From contig DAOVAN010000002.1 of assembly GCA_030671005.1 (NCBI GenBank), forward strand, positions 1 through 45,418: 45,418 nt of DNA, read 5' to 3'. The position numbers and the translations under genes were made by a program. Shown piece after piece: positions 33,130-41,431 of the stretch. The notes under the pieces are model-generated. The model had not been told where the DNA came from. It worked only from the letters and a program-made list of their open reading frames with translations, and searched no databases. The first letter of the stretch is position 1, and each line of letters opens with the position of its first letter. The DNA is from Caldifarciminota bacterium. GTDB taxonomy: Bacteria > Hydrothermota > Tepidihabitantia > SM23-42.

Positions 33130-35028
33130 ATGCAGGGATTCTTTAGAGACATTACCGAAGGTGAGATTCGAGACCTGGAAGAGAATGCCCGGCTCTGCCG
33201 TGGCGACATAATCAAGATGACGACAATCGCAGGATCTGGACATCCCGGTGGTTCTATGTCATCGGTCGACATCTTTCTCACGCTCTTCTCTTACGCCCAC
33301 GTTTCACCAGGAAAACACGATGACCCGACCCGTGACCGCATCATAGTCAGCCACGGTCATACCTCGCCCGGCCTGTATGCCTGTCTAGCACGAATGGGTT
33401 ATGTTGACCTCCAAGAGGTGCTGACGGCTTTCAGAAAGTCGGACAGCTCATTTGAGGGACATATCGAAAGAAATGTACCCGGCGTTGAGTGGACAACGGG
33501 CAACCTGGGACAGGGGTTGTCAGCAGGCTGTGGATTTACACTGGCCGGCAGGTTGAACGGTTCAAACTTCAACACCTTTGTGGTGATGAGCGATGGCGAG
33601 CAGGCAAAAGGACAGGTTTGCGAAGCCAGAAGATTCGCCCGCAAATTTAATCTCAATAAACTAACCGTAATCATCGACCACAATCACATTCAGATATCCG
33701 GAAGAACCGAAGATGTCATGCCGGTTAACATCAAGGACAATTATCTCGCTGATGGCTGGAAGGTTCTGGAGATCTCTGGTCACGATTTTCGAGAGATTCA
33801 TGACGCGGTTAAACAGTCCATCATTGATAAGAATCACCCGTATGCGATCATTGCGGAAACGACAATCGGTAAAGGTGTCTCATTCATGGAAAACCAACGC
33901 GAATACCACGGGCGCGCCCTTAACGAAGAAGAGAGCACAAAGGCGCTGAGTGAATTGAATGTTTCAAACGATATCGCAGCGATATCGCAGACCCGGGCCA
34001 CACGTAAGGTCAAATACCACCATGATCTTCATTACACAGAGTCGCCCACACTAAACACTGGAACGCCCAGGACATACGACAATGACACCCATCCCAGGAT
34101 GGTCTTCGGCAAAGTACTGGAAGAGATCGCACGCCTAAACCCGGACGCCCCTATTGCCGTGCTCGATTGCGACTTAACCGAATCAGTCAAAACCAACAAG
34201 TTTGCAGAAGTACGGCCCCAGAACTTCTTCGAAGCCGGCGTCAGTGAACATACTACGGCTACGATCGCCGGTGCGCTCTCGGTCAACGGCATCATCACAA
34301 TCTGGGCCGACTTCGGGGTGTTTGCAATCGACGAAGTTTATAACCAACTGAGGTTGAATGACATTAACCACACGAATTTGAAGATCTGTGCTACACACCT
34401 TGGCTACAACGTGGGCCCGGACGGTAAGACCCATCATTGCATAGATTACATTGGTCTATTGAAAAATCTTTTCGGCTTCAAGTTAGTGATGCCCGGTGAT
34501 CCAAGTCAAACCGATCACGTGGTACGCTATGTGCTAAATCAAAAGGGCAACTATGTAATTGGGCTCTGCAGAACCAAAATGCCGGTCATAAAAACCGAGG
34601 ATAACAGGAATTTTTTCGATGAAAACTATGTGTTTGAATACGGCAAGTGTGACCTGGTCAGAGAAGGCAAGGACTGTACGATACTCACCTTCGGTACAAT
34701 GCTACCGCTGGCTATTATTGCATGCGAAAAATTACTCGCCATGGAAATTTCTGCTCGCATATACAATGTTACATCGCCCCTACACATTGACAGTAGAATT
34801 CTTCATGAAGCAGCGAACACAAAACTAGTCGTAACCTATGAGGACCACATTGTAACCTCTGGACTTGGCAGTATAGTTGCTCAAAACATCGCGCGCGAGA
34901 AACTGAATGTAAACCTCATCACGGTGGGAATAAATCAGTACGGTGCTTCGGATAATTCCGATGTCTTGTATGAACAATATGGTCTGAATGTTGATTCTTT
35001 AGTTAAAGTAATTAGCGAAAATCTTTGA
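33130..35028 (+). CDS. tkt: Transketolase
   Basis: A 632-aa single-chain enzyme with both halves. The N-terminal TPP domain has SGHPGGSMSSVD, VSHGHTSPGLYA, EWTTGNLGQGLS and the TPP-Mg motif running SDGEQAKGQ...IDHNHIQISG. The pyrimidine domain has FEAGVSEHTTATIAGALS, and a C-terminal transketolase domain follows. It moves two-carbon units in the pentose phosphate pathway. The TPP motif reads SDGEQAKG rather than the common GDGELNEG, a variant seen in archaeal and candidate-phylum forms. The SD-like AGGAAAGGGG precedes ATG 33130, 24 nt after rng. Confidence 0.88.
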   Translation: MQGFFRDITEGEIRDLEENARLCRGDIIKMTTIAGSGHPGGSMSSVDIFLTLFSYAHVSPGKHDDPTRDRIIVSHGHTSPGLYACLARMGYVDLQEVLTAFRKSDSSFEGHIERNVPGVEWTTGNLGQGLSAGCGFTLAGRLNGSNFNTFVVMSDGEQAKGQVCEARRFARKFNLNKLTVIIDHNHIQISGRTEDVMPVNIKDNYLADGWKVLEISGHDFREIHDAVKQSIIDKNHPYAIIAETTIGKGVSFMENQREYHGRALNEEESTKALSELNVSNDIAAISQTRATRKVKYHHDLHYTESPTLNTGTPRTYDNDTHPRMVFGKVLEEIARLNPDAPIAVLDCDLTESVKTNKFAEVRPQNFFEAGVSEHTTATIAGALSVNGIITIWADFGVFAIDEVYNQLRLNDINHTNLKICATHLGYNVGPDGKTHHCIDYIGLLKNLFGFKLVMPGDPSQTDHVVRYVLNQKGNYVIGLCRTKMPVIKTEDNRNFFDENYVFEYGKCDLVREGKDCTILTFGTMLPLAIIACEKLLAMEISARIYNVTSPLHIDSRILHEAANTKLVVTYEDHIVTSGLGSIVAQNIAREKLNVNLITVGINQYGASDNSDVLYEQYGLNVDSLVKVISENL

Positions 35029-35673
35029 TTATCCTTTAGGCGACAAGTAGAAGAAAATCGAAAAATAGTGGCAAATACTGCCACCCAGAACAAATAGATG
35101 CCAAATGGCATGGCTATATTTCAATTTGCGCCAGGCATAAAATACGACGCCCGCCGTATAGAGAACCCCACCAGCTGTTAATCCAATAAGACCACCGAGG
35201 GGGATGCTAACCAGCATCTGCTTAATAGCGACTACACAAAGCCAACCCATCATGATATAGATCAAGACTGAAAGCTTCCTGTAGCGATCGATAAAGAGGG
35301 ATTTGAACACTATGCCCAACACAGCCAACCCCCAAATAATTACAAATAGAGTCCAACCCAATACCCCGCGCAGGCTAATCAACAAGAAAGGAGTATAAGT
35401 GCCGGCAATCAATAAGAAAATCGTGGAGTGATCAATGATTTTAAAGACCTTTTTAACCTTTCTATTTCGAAAACTATGATAAAGTGTTGAAGCGAGGTAA
35501 AGAACTATTAAGGTTGCTCCATAAATGCTAAAGCTGACAATTCGCCAAACATCACCATACAATGTAGCCAATACGACCAGGACGACTAACCCCACTACAC
35601 TCAATCCAGCTCCAATGCCATGCGTGATGCTATTGGCTATTTCTTCACCTAGGGTATCATGTCGGGTCTGCAA
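35029..35673 (-). CDS. Hemolysin III/PAQR-family membrane protein
   Basis: A 214-aa protein with seven membrane helices and the family's metal-site residues: E-x-x-N-S-x-x-HG in helix 1 (EEIANSITHGIGAG), STLYHSFRN, DHSTIFLLIAGTYTPF and HAIWHLFVLGGSICHY. The start is placed at TTG 35673 because a promoter ends seven bases upstream of it; a longer frame to 35697 would begin inside that promoter. The gene converges on tkt with no spacer between the two stop codons. PAQR proteins are possible ceramidase-like hydrolases or channels; the function here is unknown. Confidence 0.85.
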   Translation of the reverse strand: MQTRHDTLGEEIANSITHGIGAGLSVVGLVVLVVLATLYGDVWRIVSFSIYGATLIVLYLASTLYHSFRNRKVKKVFKIIDHSTIFLLIAGTYTPFLLISLRGVLGWTLFVIIWGLAVLGIVFKSLFIDRYRKLSVLIYIMMGWLCVVAIKQMLVSIPLGGLIGLTAGGVLYTAGVVFYAWRKLKYSHAIWHLFVLGGSICHYFSIFFYLSPKG

Positions 35674-35680
35674 GCAAACA

Positions 35681-35708
35681 AATATAGACGCTGACAAGCA
35701 GGAGTCAA
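35681..35708 (-). promoter_or_regulatory. Promoter predicting a leaderless, TTG-initiated mRNA
   Basis: On the - strand: TTGACT (35708-35703), 16-bp spacer, TATATT (35686-35681), seven bases (TGTTTGC), then TTG at 35673. No SD is possible between -10 and start. Confidence 0.6.
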
Positions 35709-35751
35709 GGGGTAAGAATGTTGGGAACCACAGAAATTACTGTATCTGACC

Positions 35752-35925
35752 GGGGTCAGGTCTCTACCCCATTGAAATAGTATCCTATTCACGGGGCAGG
35801 CTTTGAACATAACAGCTGAGGGTATTGTTTGGGGAAAAACTCTCTTGTAGTCGAACATAATTGCGTGGAATTATGTTCAAAGCATGCCCTCGGAGCGAAG
35901 GCGTAGGGGGTAGAGACCTGACCCC
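35752..35925. mobile_element. 174-bp palindromic MITE/REP-like element
   Basis: The ends are perfect 19-bp inverted repeats: GGGGTCAGGTCTCTACCCC (35752-35770) and its complement (35907-35925). A second nested pair, 35794-35812 and 35871-35889, matches at 18 of 19 positions. The element has no transposase. The GGGGTCAGGTCT end motif recurs in REP-like elements linked to IS200-type tyrosine transposases in many environmental genomes (from general knowledge, not searched). It sits just upstream of archease and lies inside a spurious N-terminal extension of that frame. Confidence 0.75.
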
Positions 35926-35980
35926 AAGAGGCCCCATTGACTATGGTGCGGATGTGGCTAAACTCCTGAAAAGGACAATC

Positions 35981-36394
35981 GTGAAGAAACCATTTCGATA
36001 TCTTGACCACACGGCTGACTTGGGCATTGAGGTTCTCGGAGAGAACCTCAGTACGCTGTTTGTCAATATCGGCAAGGCCATATTTGAAACCCAAATTCAG
36101 GGTAAGATCATTGCCCGCAAAGAGAGATCGATAAAAATCAAGAGTGACTCACTCGAGGATCTCTTCATTGATTGGTGCCGGGAGCTGCTCTACGATTTTT
36201 CAGTCAGCAGTTTTATACCCTGTGAATACCAAATATCTATAGAAAACCTTTCGCTGCACGCACAAATGCGCGGCGATGAGTTTGATTCGACCCGGCATCA
36301 GATCAACATGGAAATAAAGAATCCTACCTACCATAAACTCTCCGTCAAGAAACAAGACAATAATTATTGTGCACGGATTATATTTGATGTATGA
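35981..36394 (+). CDS. Archease (RtcB RNA-ligase activator)
   Basis: A 137-aa protein, normal archease length. The start is GTG 35981 behind AAAAGGA; the frame stays open to 35861 only by crossing the palindromic element and is not family-like there. Signature: FRYLDHTADLGIEVLGENLSTLF, with the DHTAD metal-binding Asp, then SLEDLFIDWCRELLYDF and the C-terminal NYCARIIFDV. Archease speeds RtcB guanylylation during tRNA ligation or RNA repair; no rtcB is in the window. Confidence 0.88.
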   Translation: MKKPFRYLDHTADLGIEVLGENLSTLFVNIGKAIFETQIQGKIIARKERSIKIKSDSLEDLFIDWCRELLYDFSVSSFIPCEYQISIENLSLHAQMRGDEFDSTRHQINMEIKNPTYHKLSVKKQDNNYCARIIFDV

Positions 36395-36418
36395 TATGAA
36401 AAGGGTAGAAGAAGGCAT

Positions 36419-36493
36419 GAGAAGGCTTAAAAAGGCTATGATGGCTTCATTGGTTCGAGCCTTGATAGCCATTATAGTCATAGTAGCCTTCTC
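36419..36493. repeat. Long imperfect hairpin between archease and MFS genes
   Basis: GAGAAGGCT (36419-36427) pairs with AGCCTTCTC (36485-36493). Inside it GGCTATGA (36434-36441) pairs with TCATAG(T)AGCC (36478-36488, partly competing), and TGGCT with AGCCA. Built from repeated AGGCT/AGCCT words, it looks like a decayed palindromic repeat. It could act as a weak terminator or processing site. Confidence 0.45.
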
Positions 36494-36510
36494 TGAGCCT
36501 TTTAGGTGAT

Positions 36511-37800
36511 ATGAAACCCGTTACGCGCAGCACCTTTTTCAATATCTCTTCGTTCCAGATATTGACGATGTTTCGAAGGGGGCTATTCTACAGCTACCTC
36601 TCAATCTATCTCCGGTTCTTCCTCGGCCTGAGTGTCACAGAAACAACACTCTTCGCCACATTGCCTATGGTACTCAACATTGTTTTCCAGCGATTCGTAT
36701 GGGGAGCGCTATCTGATAAGTACCAGCGGAGACGGACACTCATCATCCTCGGTGAGGTTCTGGCGGCAATAGGTACCTTGATTGTCTGGTATGTCCATAA
36801 GCTGCCCGTCAGCAAACTCGCCGCAGGTTATGTCATCATAGGCGGATTGTCGCTGGTCGAGATATTCTGGTCGATGTCGAATATCGGATGGAGCGCCATC
36901 ATCTCTGACCTCTATCCTGAAGAAGAACGTACCGGCGTGCTGGGCAGACTAACAAGCATTGGCGCCCTGGGTAGGATTGTGGGTGTCTTGATTGGAGGGC
37001 TGGCATACGATGGCCTTGCACGATATTATGAGGGGTGGGGTTTTGATGAAGGATTTCTATTCTTTGTTGCTTCTGGGGTCATGCTCATTTCAACCATTCC
37101 CATGTTCTTCGTGCCCGAAGGCGGAGTCAAAACCAGGGAGCAAAGTCAAGGAGAAGTCTCTGCCAAAGATAGTAAAGAAAGCAAGTTCTCAAGACTCTCC
37201 CGGGTATTCACCGTATTCCTATTGGCAATGATTTTCATCAATTTCGGCCGCAACTCAATCGTGGTAATCAAAGCCCAGTATCTCTCACTCGATGAGGGGT
37301 TTAATGTATCAAGCCAGCTTCTCAGCTATATTGTGAACATGCAATCTCTAGCGATCTTCATCTTCGGGCTGCTTGTCACAAAACTATCGCGCCGCTACAA
37401 AGATGTTGCTCTGCTATTCACGGGTACGATCATTGGAATCCTGAGTCTTGTAGGCTTTGTGCTAGCAACCGGATTACCCGTCATTTTCATGAGTAATTTT
37501 CTTGCTGGTGTCTCCATGGTGGTAATCTTATCGTCATCATATTCATACGCGTCAAAATTGATTCCGCCATTGCAGCGTGGAAAACAGTTCGCTTGGTTCA
37601 ACGCCACATTCTTCCTCAGTTGGGGCGTTGCCGGAACCCTGATTGCCGGGCCGATAATAGATCTACTCACACGGGCCGGCGCGTCTCAGGTCTTCGCATA
37701 TAGAATTTCCTTTTTGTCATCAGCGGTGCTAGTCGTGATTGGCGCAATTATATTATTCTTTGCCGACCGGATGAAAAGACGTATCATGGATCAGCCGTAG
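36511..37800 (+). CDS. Major facilitator superfamily transporter
   Basis: A 429-aa protein with 12 predicted membrane helices. The helix 2-3 loop WGALSDKYQRRRTLII matches the MFS motif A (G-x-x-x-D-x-x-x-R-R-x). A basic cytoplasmic loop near residues 205-230 splits the halves. EEERTGVLGRLTSIGALGRIVG is characteristic of efflux-type members. The substrate is unknown. It begins 18 nt after the hairpin region, with a weak SD (AGGTGAT). Confidence 0.85.
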   Translation: MKPVTRSTFFNISSFQILTMFRRGLFYSYLSIYLRFFLGLSVTETTLFATLPMVLNIVFQRFVWGALSDKYQRRRTLIILGEVLAAIGTLIVWYVHKLPVSKLAAGYVIIGGLSLVEIFWSMSNIGWSAIISDLYPEEERTGVLGRLTSIGALGRIVGVLIGGLAYDGLARYYEGWGFDEGFLFFVASGVMLISTIPMFFVPEGGVKTREQSQGEVSAKDSKESKFSRLSRVFTVFLLAMIFINFGRNSIVVIKAQYLSLDEGFNVSSQLLSYIVNMQSLAIFIFGLLVTKLSRRYKDVALLFTGTIIGILSLVGFVLATGLPVIFMSNFLAGVSMVVILSSSYSYASKLIPPLQRGKQFAWFNATFFLSWGVAGTLIAGPIIDLLTRAGASQVFAYRISFLSSAVLVVIGAIILFFADRMKRRIMDQP

Positions 37801-37959
37801 AAGACTGCCACAAGGTATTTTTTCTCAAATAGACGACGTATATTAGACCAAACATACAAAAAGAAAAGATACACCTTGCGCTAGCCTAATCTCCGCTATT
37901 CAACCCTCTAAAAATCATAGTCTGTCTTGACTTTGTGCGGTTCTTGGCTACAATAGAGC
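37801..37959. other. Non-coding gap holding the V-ATPase promoter
   Basis: Apart from the promoter at 37927-37954 no clear structure is seen; the first ~110 bases are AT-rich without hairpin or ORF. Confidence 0.4.
37927..37954 (+). promoter_or_regulatory. Promoter giving a leaderless V-ATPase operon mRNA
   Basis: TTGACT (37927-37932), 16-bp spacer, TACAAT (37949-37954), five bases (AGAGC), then ATG at 37960 without SD. Confidence 0.65.
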
Positions 37960-38280
37960 ATGAAATTGATTGAAGAAATCAAGAAAGCGGAAGAAAAAGG
38001 CGAAAACCTGAAGAAGAATGGCGAAAATGAAGGCCGACAACTGCTTGAAAAAACGAGAGAAAAGGGCGAGAAAAAAATCGCAGCCCTTGATGATGAACGG
38101 AAAAAATTATTGGAAAAGGAACTGAATAAGGCACAGAAAACAATCGATGCCGAGATCAAGAAACTGGATGCCCAGCACGAGAAAAGCACCATTAAAATAG
38201 AGGATTCATATAAAAAGAATGAAGAAAAAGCAGTCAAAAAAATCCAAGAATTAATACTCAAATGGCCGTCCTCCCAGTAG
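37960..38280 (+). CDS. V-type ATPase peripheral-stalk subunit G/H-like coiled coil
   Basis: A 106-aa protein, almost entirely charged heptad coiled coil (EEIKKAEEKGENLKKNGENEGRQ onward). It is placed first in the V-ATPase operon, where NtpF/AtpH-type subunit G/H genes lie in Enterococcus and Thermus. It would pair with subunit E to form the stator stalk. Its end overlaps the subunit I start by 19 nt. Low-complexity sequence makes family assignment depend on context. Confidence 0.78.
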   Translation: MKLIEEIKKAEEKGENLKKNGENEGRQLLEKTREKGEKKIAALDDERKKLLEKELNKAQKTIDAEIKKLDAQHEKSTIKIEDSYKKNEEKAVKKIQELILKWPSSQ

Positions 38281-40349
38281 AAAAAGTACAGATAGTCGTT
38301 CATAAGAGCATCAAGGATCAGTTCCTCCATGAGCTGCAAAAGGAAGGAATTGTCCACATAGCTGAACTAGAGGAGTCCACGCCGAAATCATCGAGTGAAC
38401 TGACCCGCATAGATGAAGCTCTGAGTCAGCTCTCCTCTTATAAGAAAAGGAGTCCACTCTCGATGTTTTTCAGCGTCAAACGCCGGCTATCCTATGATAC
38501 TTTTGTGAGTTCAACTGGGTCTTATGACCACACAAAGACGGTGGCCCAACTCGAGAAGGTTAAAGCAGACCGCGAGAAGATGCTCGTACGTATGCATCAG
38601 CTCGAGAATGACATCGAGCTCTTATCTCCATGGCAAGCCTTCAAAGAAAATCTCCGCACCTTGCGAGAATTCAAGCAAACCGATGCTTTGACAGTAATCA
38701 TCCCGTCAAAAGAAACATTCGAACAGCTGTCAGATATCATCGCTGACATACCGCACTCGGTGGAGCATGTCAACACAATCGGAACTACCTTGTACTCTAT
38801 CTTCTTCGTTAAAAAAGAACAGAGCATGTCGTTGCGGGCGCGTCTCGTTGAAAATAATTGCGATATCCAGGATCTTCAAGGTCTTGATGGCATTCCAGAA
38901 AAACTCGTTCGTCAGTACGAGCAAGGACTGTCAAACATAAGGGAGACAATCACCACACTAACCGAACAAGAGGAAAAGCTTTCACAGGAAATTCTGCACT
39001 TGGAAGCAACATCTGACCTCCTTTCCATAAGGCACGAGAAAGATGATTTAGCCGAAGCCTTACCCGAGACCATACGCACAACTAACATAACAGGTTGGGT
39101 ACTCAGACGTCACCTTAAGCGATTGGATAAACTCATGGATAAGTTTCAGCTGGTCTTCTATGAGAAGATCGCAAGGGAGCCCGACGAGCGGCCGCCGGTT
39201 GCTCTGCAGAATGTTACGCTGAGCAAGCCTTATGAAATGCTCATAAAATTATATAGCATGCCCGAACCAAAAGAGTATGATCCAACACCTTTCTTGGCTG
39301 TCTTCTTCCCGATCATGTTCGGCTTGTGCATCACGGATGCAGTGTATGGTATTCTATTGATACTCATTTCAATATACCTTATGCGTAATGTCACGGGCGA
39401 CAAAAGTCTATTCAGAATTCTTTTAGTCGGCGGCATCTTGACTATCTTTGCTGGAGCAATGGTCGGCGGGTGGGCTGGTGATATCTTTGAGTACATAGGT
39501 TTTGAACCGCTCATGAGATTCAGGCAATCCCTCATCCTCTTCGATCCAATAACCAGCCCAATGATTTTCATCGCGATTGCACTGGGACTAGGGTTTATTC
39601 ACATGATGCTGGGCATTGGTATCGAGATATATGACGATTTCAGAAATGGCGACTACAACGCGGCGATTTTTGCCAACCTTACCTGGTTTGTCCTCTTACC
39701 ATCAATCATATTATACTTCGCAGTATTCGGTTCATCCCCAGGGGTAAAAGCAGTCCTGGAGATTATATTGTGGCTCTGCATCATGGGTATCATAGTAGCA
39801 TCACACCCCGAGGGTGACCCAAAGCCCATCCATCAAGTTGTTTGGGCAGTGATCATCTGGTTTGTATGGTATTGGTTTACGAGCACAGCAGGTGCCCTGC
39901 TTCAATTCAAATATGTCATTCAAATTCCATCTATTGCCTATCTGGGTATTGTTCCATTACTTATTTTTGAAATCACACGGATGAAGGAAGCGAAGAGAGT
40001 ATTAGGAAAAACCGCATGGGGTTTTTACAACCTATATGGTATTTCAAGTTATCTTGGTGTACTACTTTCATATGTACGCCTTATGGCATTAGGCATGGTC
40101 ACTGGAGTCATTGCCATTGCCATCAACAAAATCGCTTGGATGATGACCGGCATACCGGTTCTGGGCATCATTCTCGCCATCATTATTCTCATTCCTGCCC
40201 ATCTCTTCAATCTTATTATTAACACGCTTGGTGGTTTCATTCACACCATGCGCCTACAATATATTGAGTTTTTCGGCAGATTTTACAGTGGTGGAAGCAA
40301 GCCATTCAAACCATTCAAGTTTGAAACGAATTATGTGGAAATAGAATAA
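38262..40349 (+). CDS. V-type ATPase subunit I (a-subunit homologue)
   Basis: A 695-aa protein. The N-terminal ~330 residues are a cytoplasmic coiled-coil arm (MAVLPVEKVQIVVHKSIKDQFL...). The C-terminal half has seven or eight membrane helices with family motifs FFPIMFGLCITDAVYGILL, GLGFIHMMLGIG, YGISSYLGVLLSYVRLMALG and LGGFIHTMRLQYIEFFGRFY. The arginine of SYVRLMALG is the conserved channel residue that works against the rotor glutamate. It is the stator ion channel. Confidence 0.93.
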   Translation: MAVLPVEKVQIVVHKSIKDQFLHELQKEGIVHIAELEESTPKSSSELTRIDEALSQLSSYKKRSPLSMFFSVKRRLSYDTFVSSTGSYDHTKTVAQLEKVKADREKMLVRMHQLENDIELLSPWQAFKENLRTLREFKQTDALTVIIPSKETFEQLSDIIADIPHSVEHVNTIGTTLYSIFFVKKEQSMSLRARLVENNCDIQDLQGLDGIPEKLVRQYEQGLSNIRETITTLTEQEEKLSQEILHLEATSDLLSIRHEKDDLAEALPETIRTTNITGWVLRRHLKRLDKLMDKFQLVFYEKIAREPDERPPVALQNVTLSKPYEMLIKLYSMPEPKEYDPTPFLAVFFPIMFGLCITDAVYGILLILISIYLMRNVTGDKSLFRILLVGGILTIFAGAMVGGWAGDIFEYIGFEPLMRFRQSLILFDPITSPMIFIAIALGLGFIHMMLGIGIEIYDDFRNGDYNAAIFANLTWFVLLPSIILYFAVFGSSPGVKAVLEIILWLCIMGIIVASHPEGDPKPIHQVVWAVIIWFVWYWFTSTAGALLQFKYVIQIPSIAYLGIVPLLIFEITRMKEAKRVLGKTAWGFYNLYGISSYLGVLLSYVRLMALGMVTGVIAIAINKIAWMMTGIPVLGIILAIIILIPAHLFNLIINTLGGFIHTMRLQYIEFFGRFYSGGSKPFKPFKFETNYVEIE

Positions 40350-40359
40350 AGGAGGCAAG

Positions 40360-40839
40360 ATGGCAGAAAGTTTTGGGTTAGCTATAGCAATCTCTGGCGG
40401 AGCGCTCGCAGCAATACTTGGTGGAGTTGGATCTGCTATCGGCATAGGTTATGCTGCTCAAGCAGCGAACGGAGTATTGAGTGAAGATCCGGAGAAATTC
40501 GGCAGCTTGTTGATTCTCGTTGCCCTCCCAGGCACTCAGGGTGTATACGGTTTCATAGGTGCTTTTATGGTGTTACAGAAAATCGGGATCTTCGGTGGTG
40601 AAATGGTTACCCTCACTCTAGCGCAAGGTTTTCAGTTCTTTTGGGCCGCGATGCCCGTTGCCATCGCCGCTCTTGTCTCAGCCATATGGCAAGGCAAGGT
40701 ATGTACGTCGGGTGTCGAGATGGTTGCCAAGAGACCAACTGAGGCCGCCAAGGCAATGATTTATGGAATTCTCGTTGAGTTCTACGCAGTCCTTGGTCTG
40801 ATCGTCACTATTTTGGCTGTCGTGCAGATGCAGCTGTAG
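40360..40839 (+). CDS. V-type ATPase rotor subunit K (c-ring), Na+-type ligand set
   Basis: A 159-aa four-helix proteolipid (duplicated hairpin), the size of Enterococcus NtpK. The Na+ ligands known from the NtpK ring (Leu61, Thr64, Gln65, Tyr68, Gln110, Glu139) correspond here to Leu56, Thr59, Gln60, Tyr63 (LPGTQGVY), Gln111 (WQGK) and Glu140 (LVEFYAVLG). As in NtpK, only the second hairpin has the essential carboxylate. Na+ rather than H+ coupling is therefore predicted. SD AAAGGAGG precedes the ATG. Confidence 0.93.
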   Translation: MAESFGLAIAISGGALAAILGGVGSAIGIGYAAQAANGVLSEDPEKFGSLLILVALPGTQGVYGFIGAFMVLQKIGIFGGEMVTLTLAQGFQFFWAAMPVAIAALVSAIWQGKVCTSGVEMVAKRPTEAAKAMIYGILVEFYAVLGLIVTILAVVQMQL

Positions 40840-40840
40840 T

Positions 40841-41404
40841 ATGTCAACACAGAAAGTAACTAACAAAATAATCGAGGACGCAAGGAGAGAAGCTCAGGAT
40901 ATCCTCACAAAATATAAAGTCGAAGCAGCAAGTATCGAGAAAGAATTTGCTGAGCGCATAGCACAAAAAAAGAAACAGATCGATATCGAAATCGAGGAAA
41001 TCAAGCAAACAGAGATTATGAGGGCGCTCTCTCAGAAGAGACTCGACCTTAACAAGAAGATTACCGGACAGAAACAGAAATTGATCAGCTCCACAATCGA
41101 TGAAGCAGTATCAAAATTACTCGGTCACAAAGAATACCTCGATTTTTTGAAAGCGCTGATCAAAAAAAGTGGTGAAAAGGAAGGCGAACTGCTACTCAGC
41201 AAGAACGACGTTAAACGGTACCGTGGTGACCTGGAGAATTATATCAAGGCCGAAGGGTTGAATCTAAAGATCGCAACTGGCGATGATATGACGGGTGGAA
41301 TGATCATAAGAAGGAAAATGACAAACCACATCGGATCGCTTAACATAATACTCGAATTACTGAGCGACGAATTGGCTATCGCCATTTCAAAAATATTATA
41401 CTAA
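40841..41404 (+). CDS. V-type ATPase subunit E
   Basis: A 187-aa protein. The long N-terminal helix (about residues 1-95, IIEDARREAQDILTKYKVEAASIEKEF) makes the stalk with subunit G/H. The globular C-terminal domain has DDMTGGMIIRRKMTNHIGSLNIILELLSDE, close to the family end ('GG....DG.I.VDNSL...L'). It begins one base after the subunit K stop. The catalytic A, B and rotor D, F, C genes that normally follow are absent. Confidence 0.88.
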   Translation: MSTQKVTNKIIEDARREAQDILTKYKVEAASIEKEFAERIAQKKKQIDIEIEEIKQTEIMRALSQKRLDLNKKITGQKQKLISSTIDEAVSKLLGHKEYLDFLKALIKKSGEKEGELLLSKNDVKRYRGDLENYIKAEGLNLKIATGDDMTGGMIIRRKMTNHIGSLNIILELLSDELAIAISKILY

Positions 41405-41431
41405 GCTGGGGAATATGTAAGGAGGTCGTGC

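Noticed and set aside
35861..35980. 40-residue N-terminal extension of archease from an ATG at 35861
   Set aside because: It crosses the palindromic mobile element and is not family-like; GTG 35981 has an SD and gives the normal archease length.
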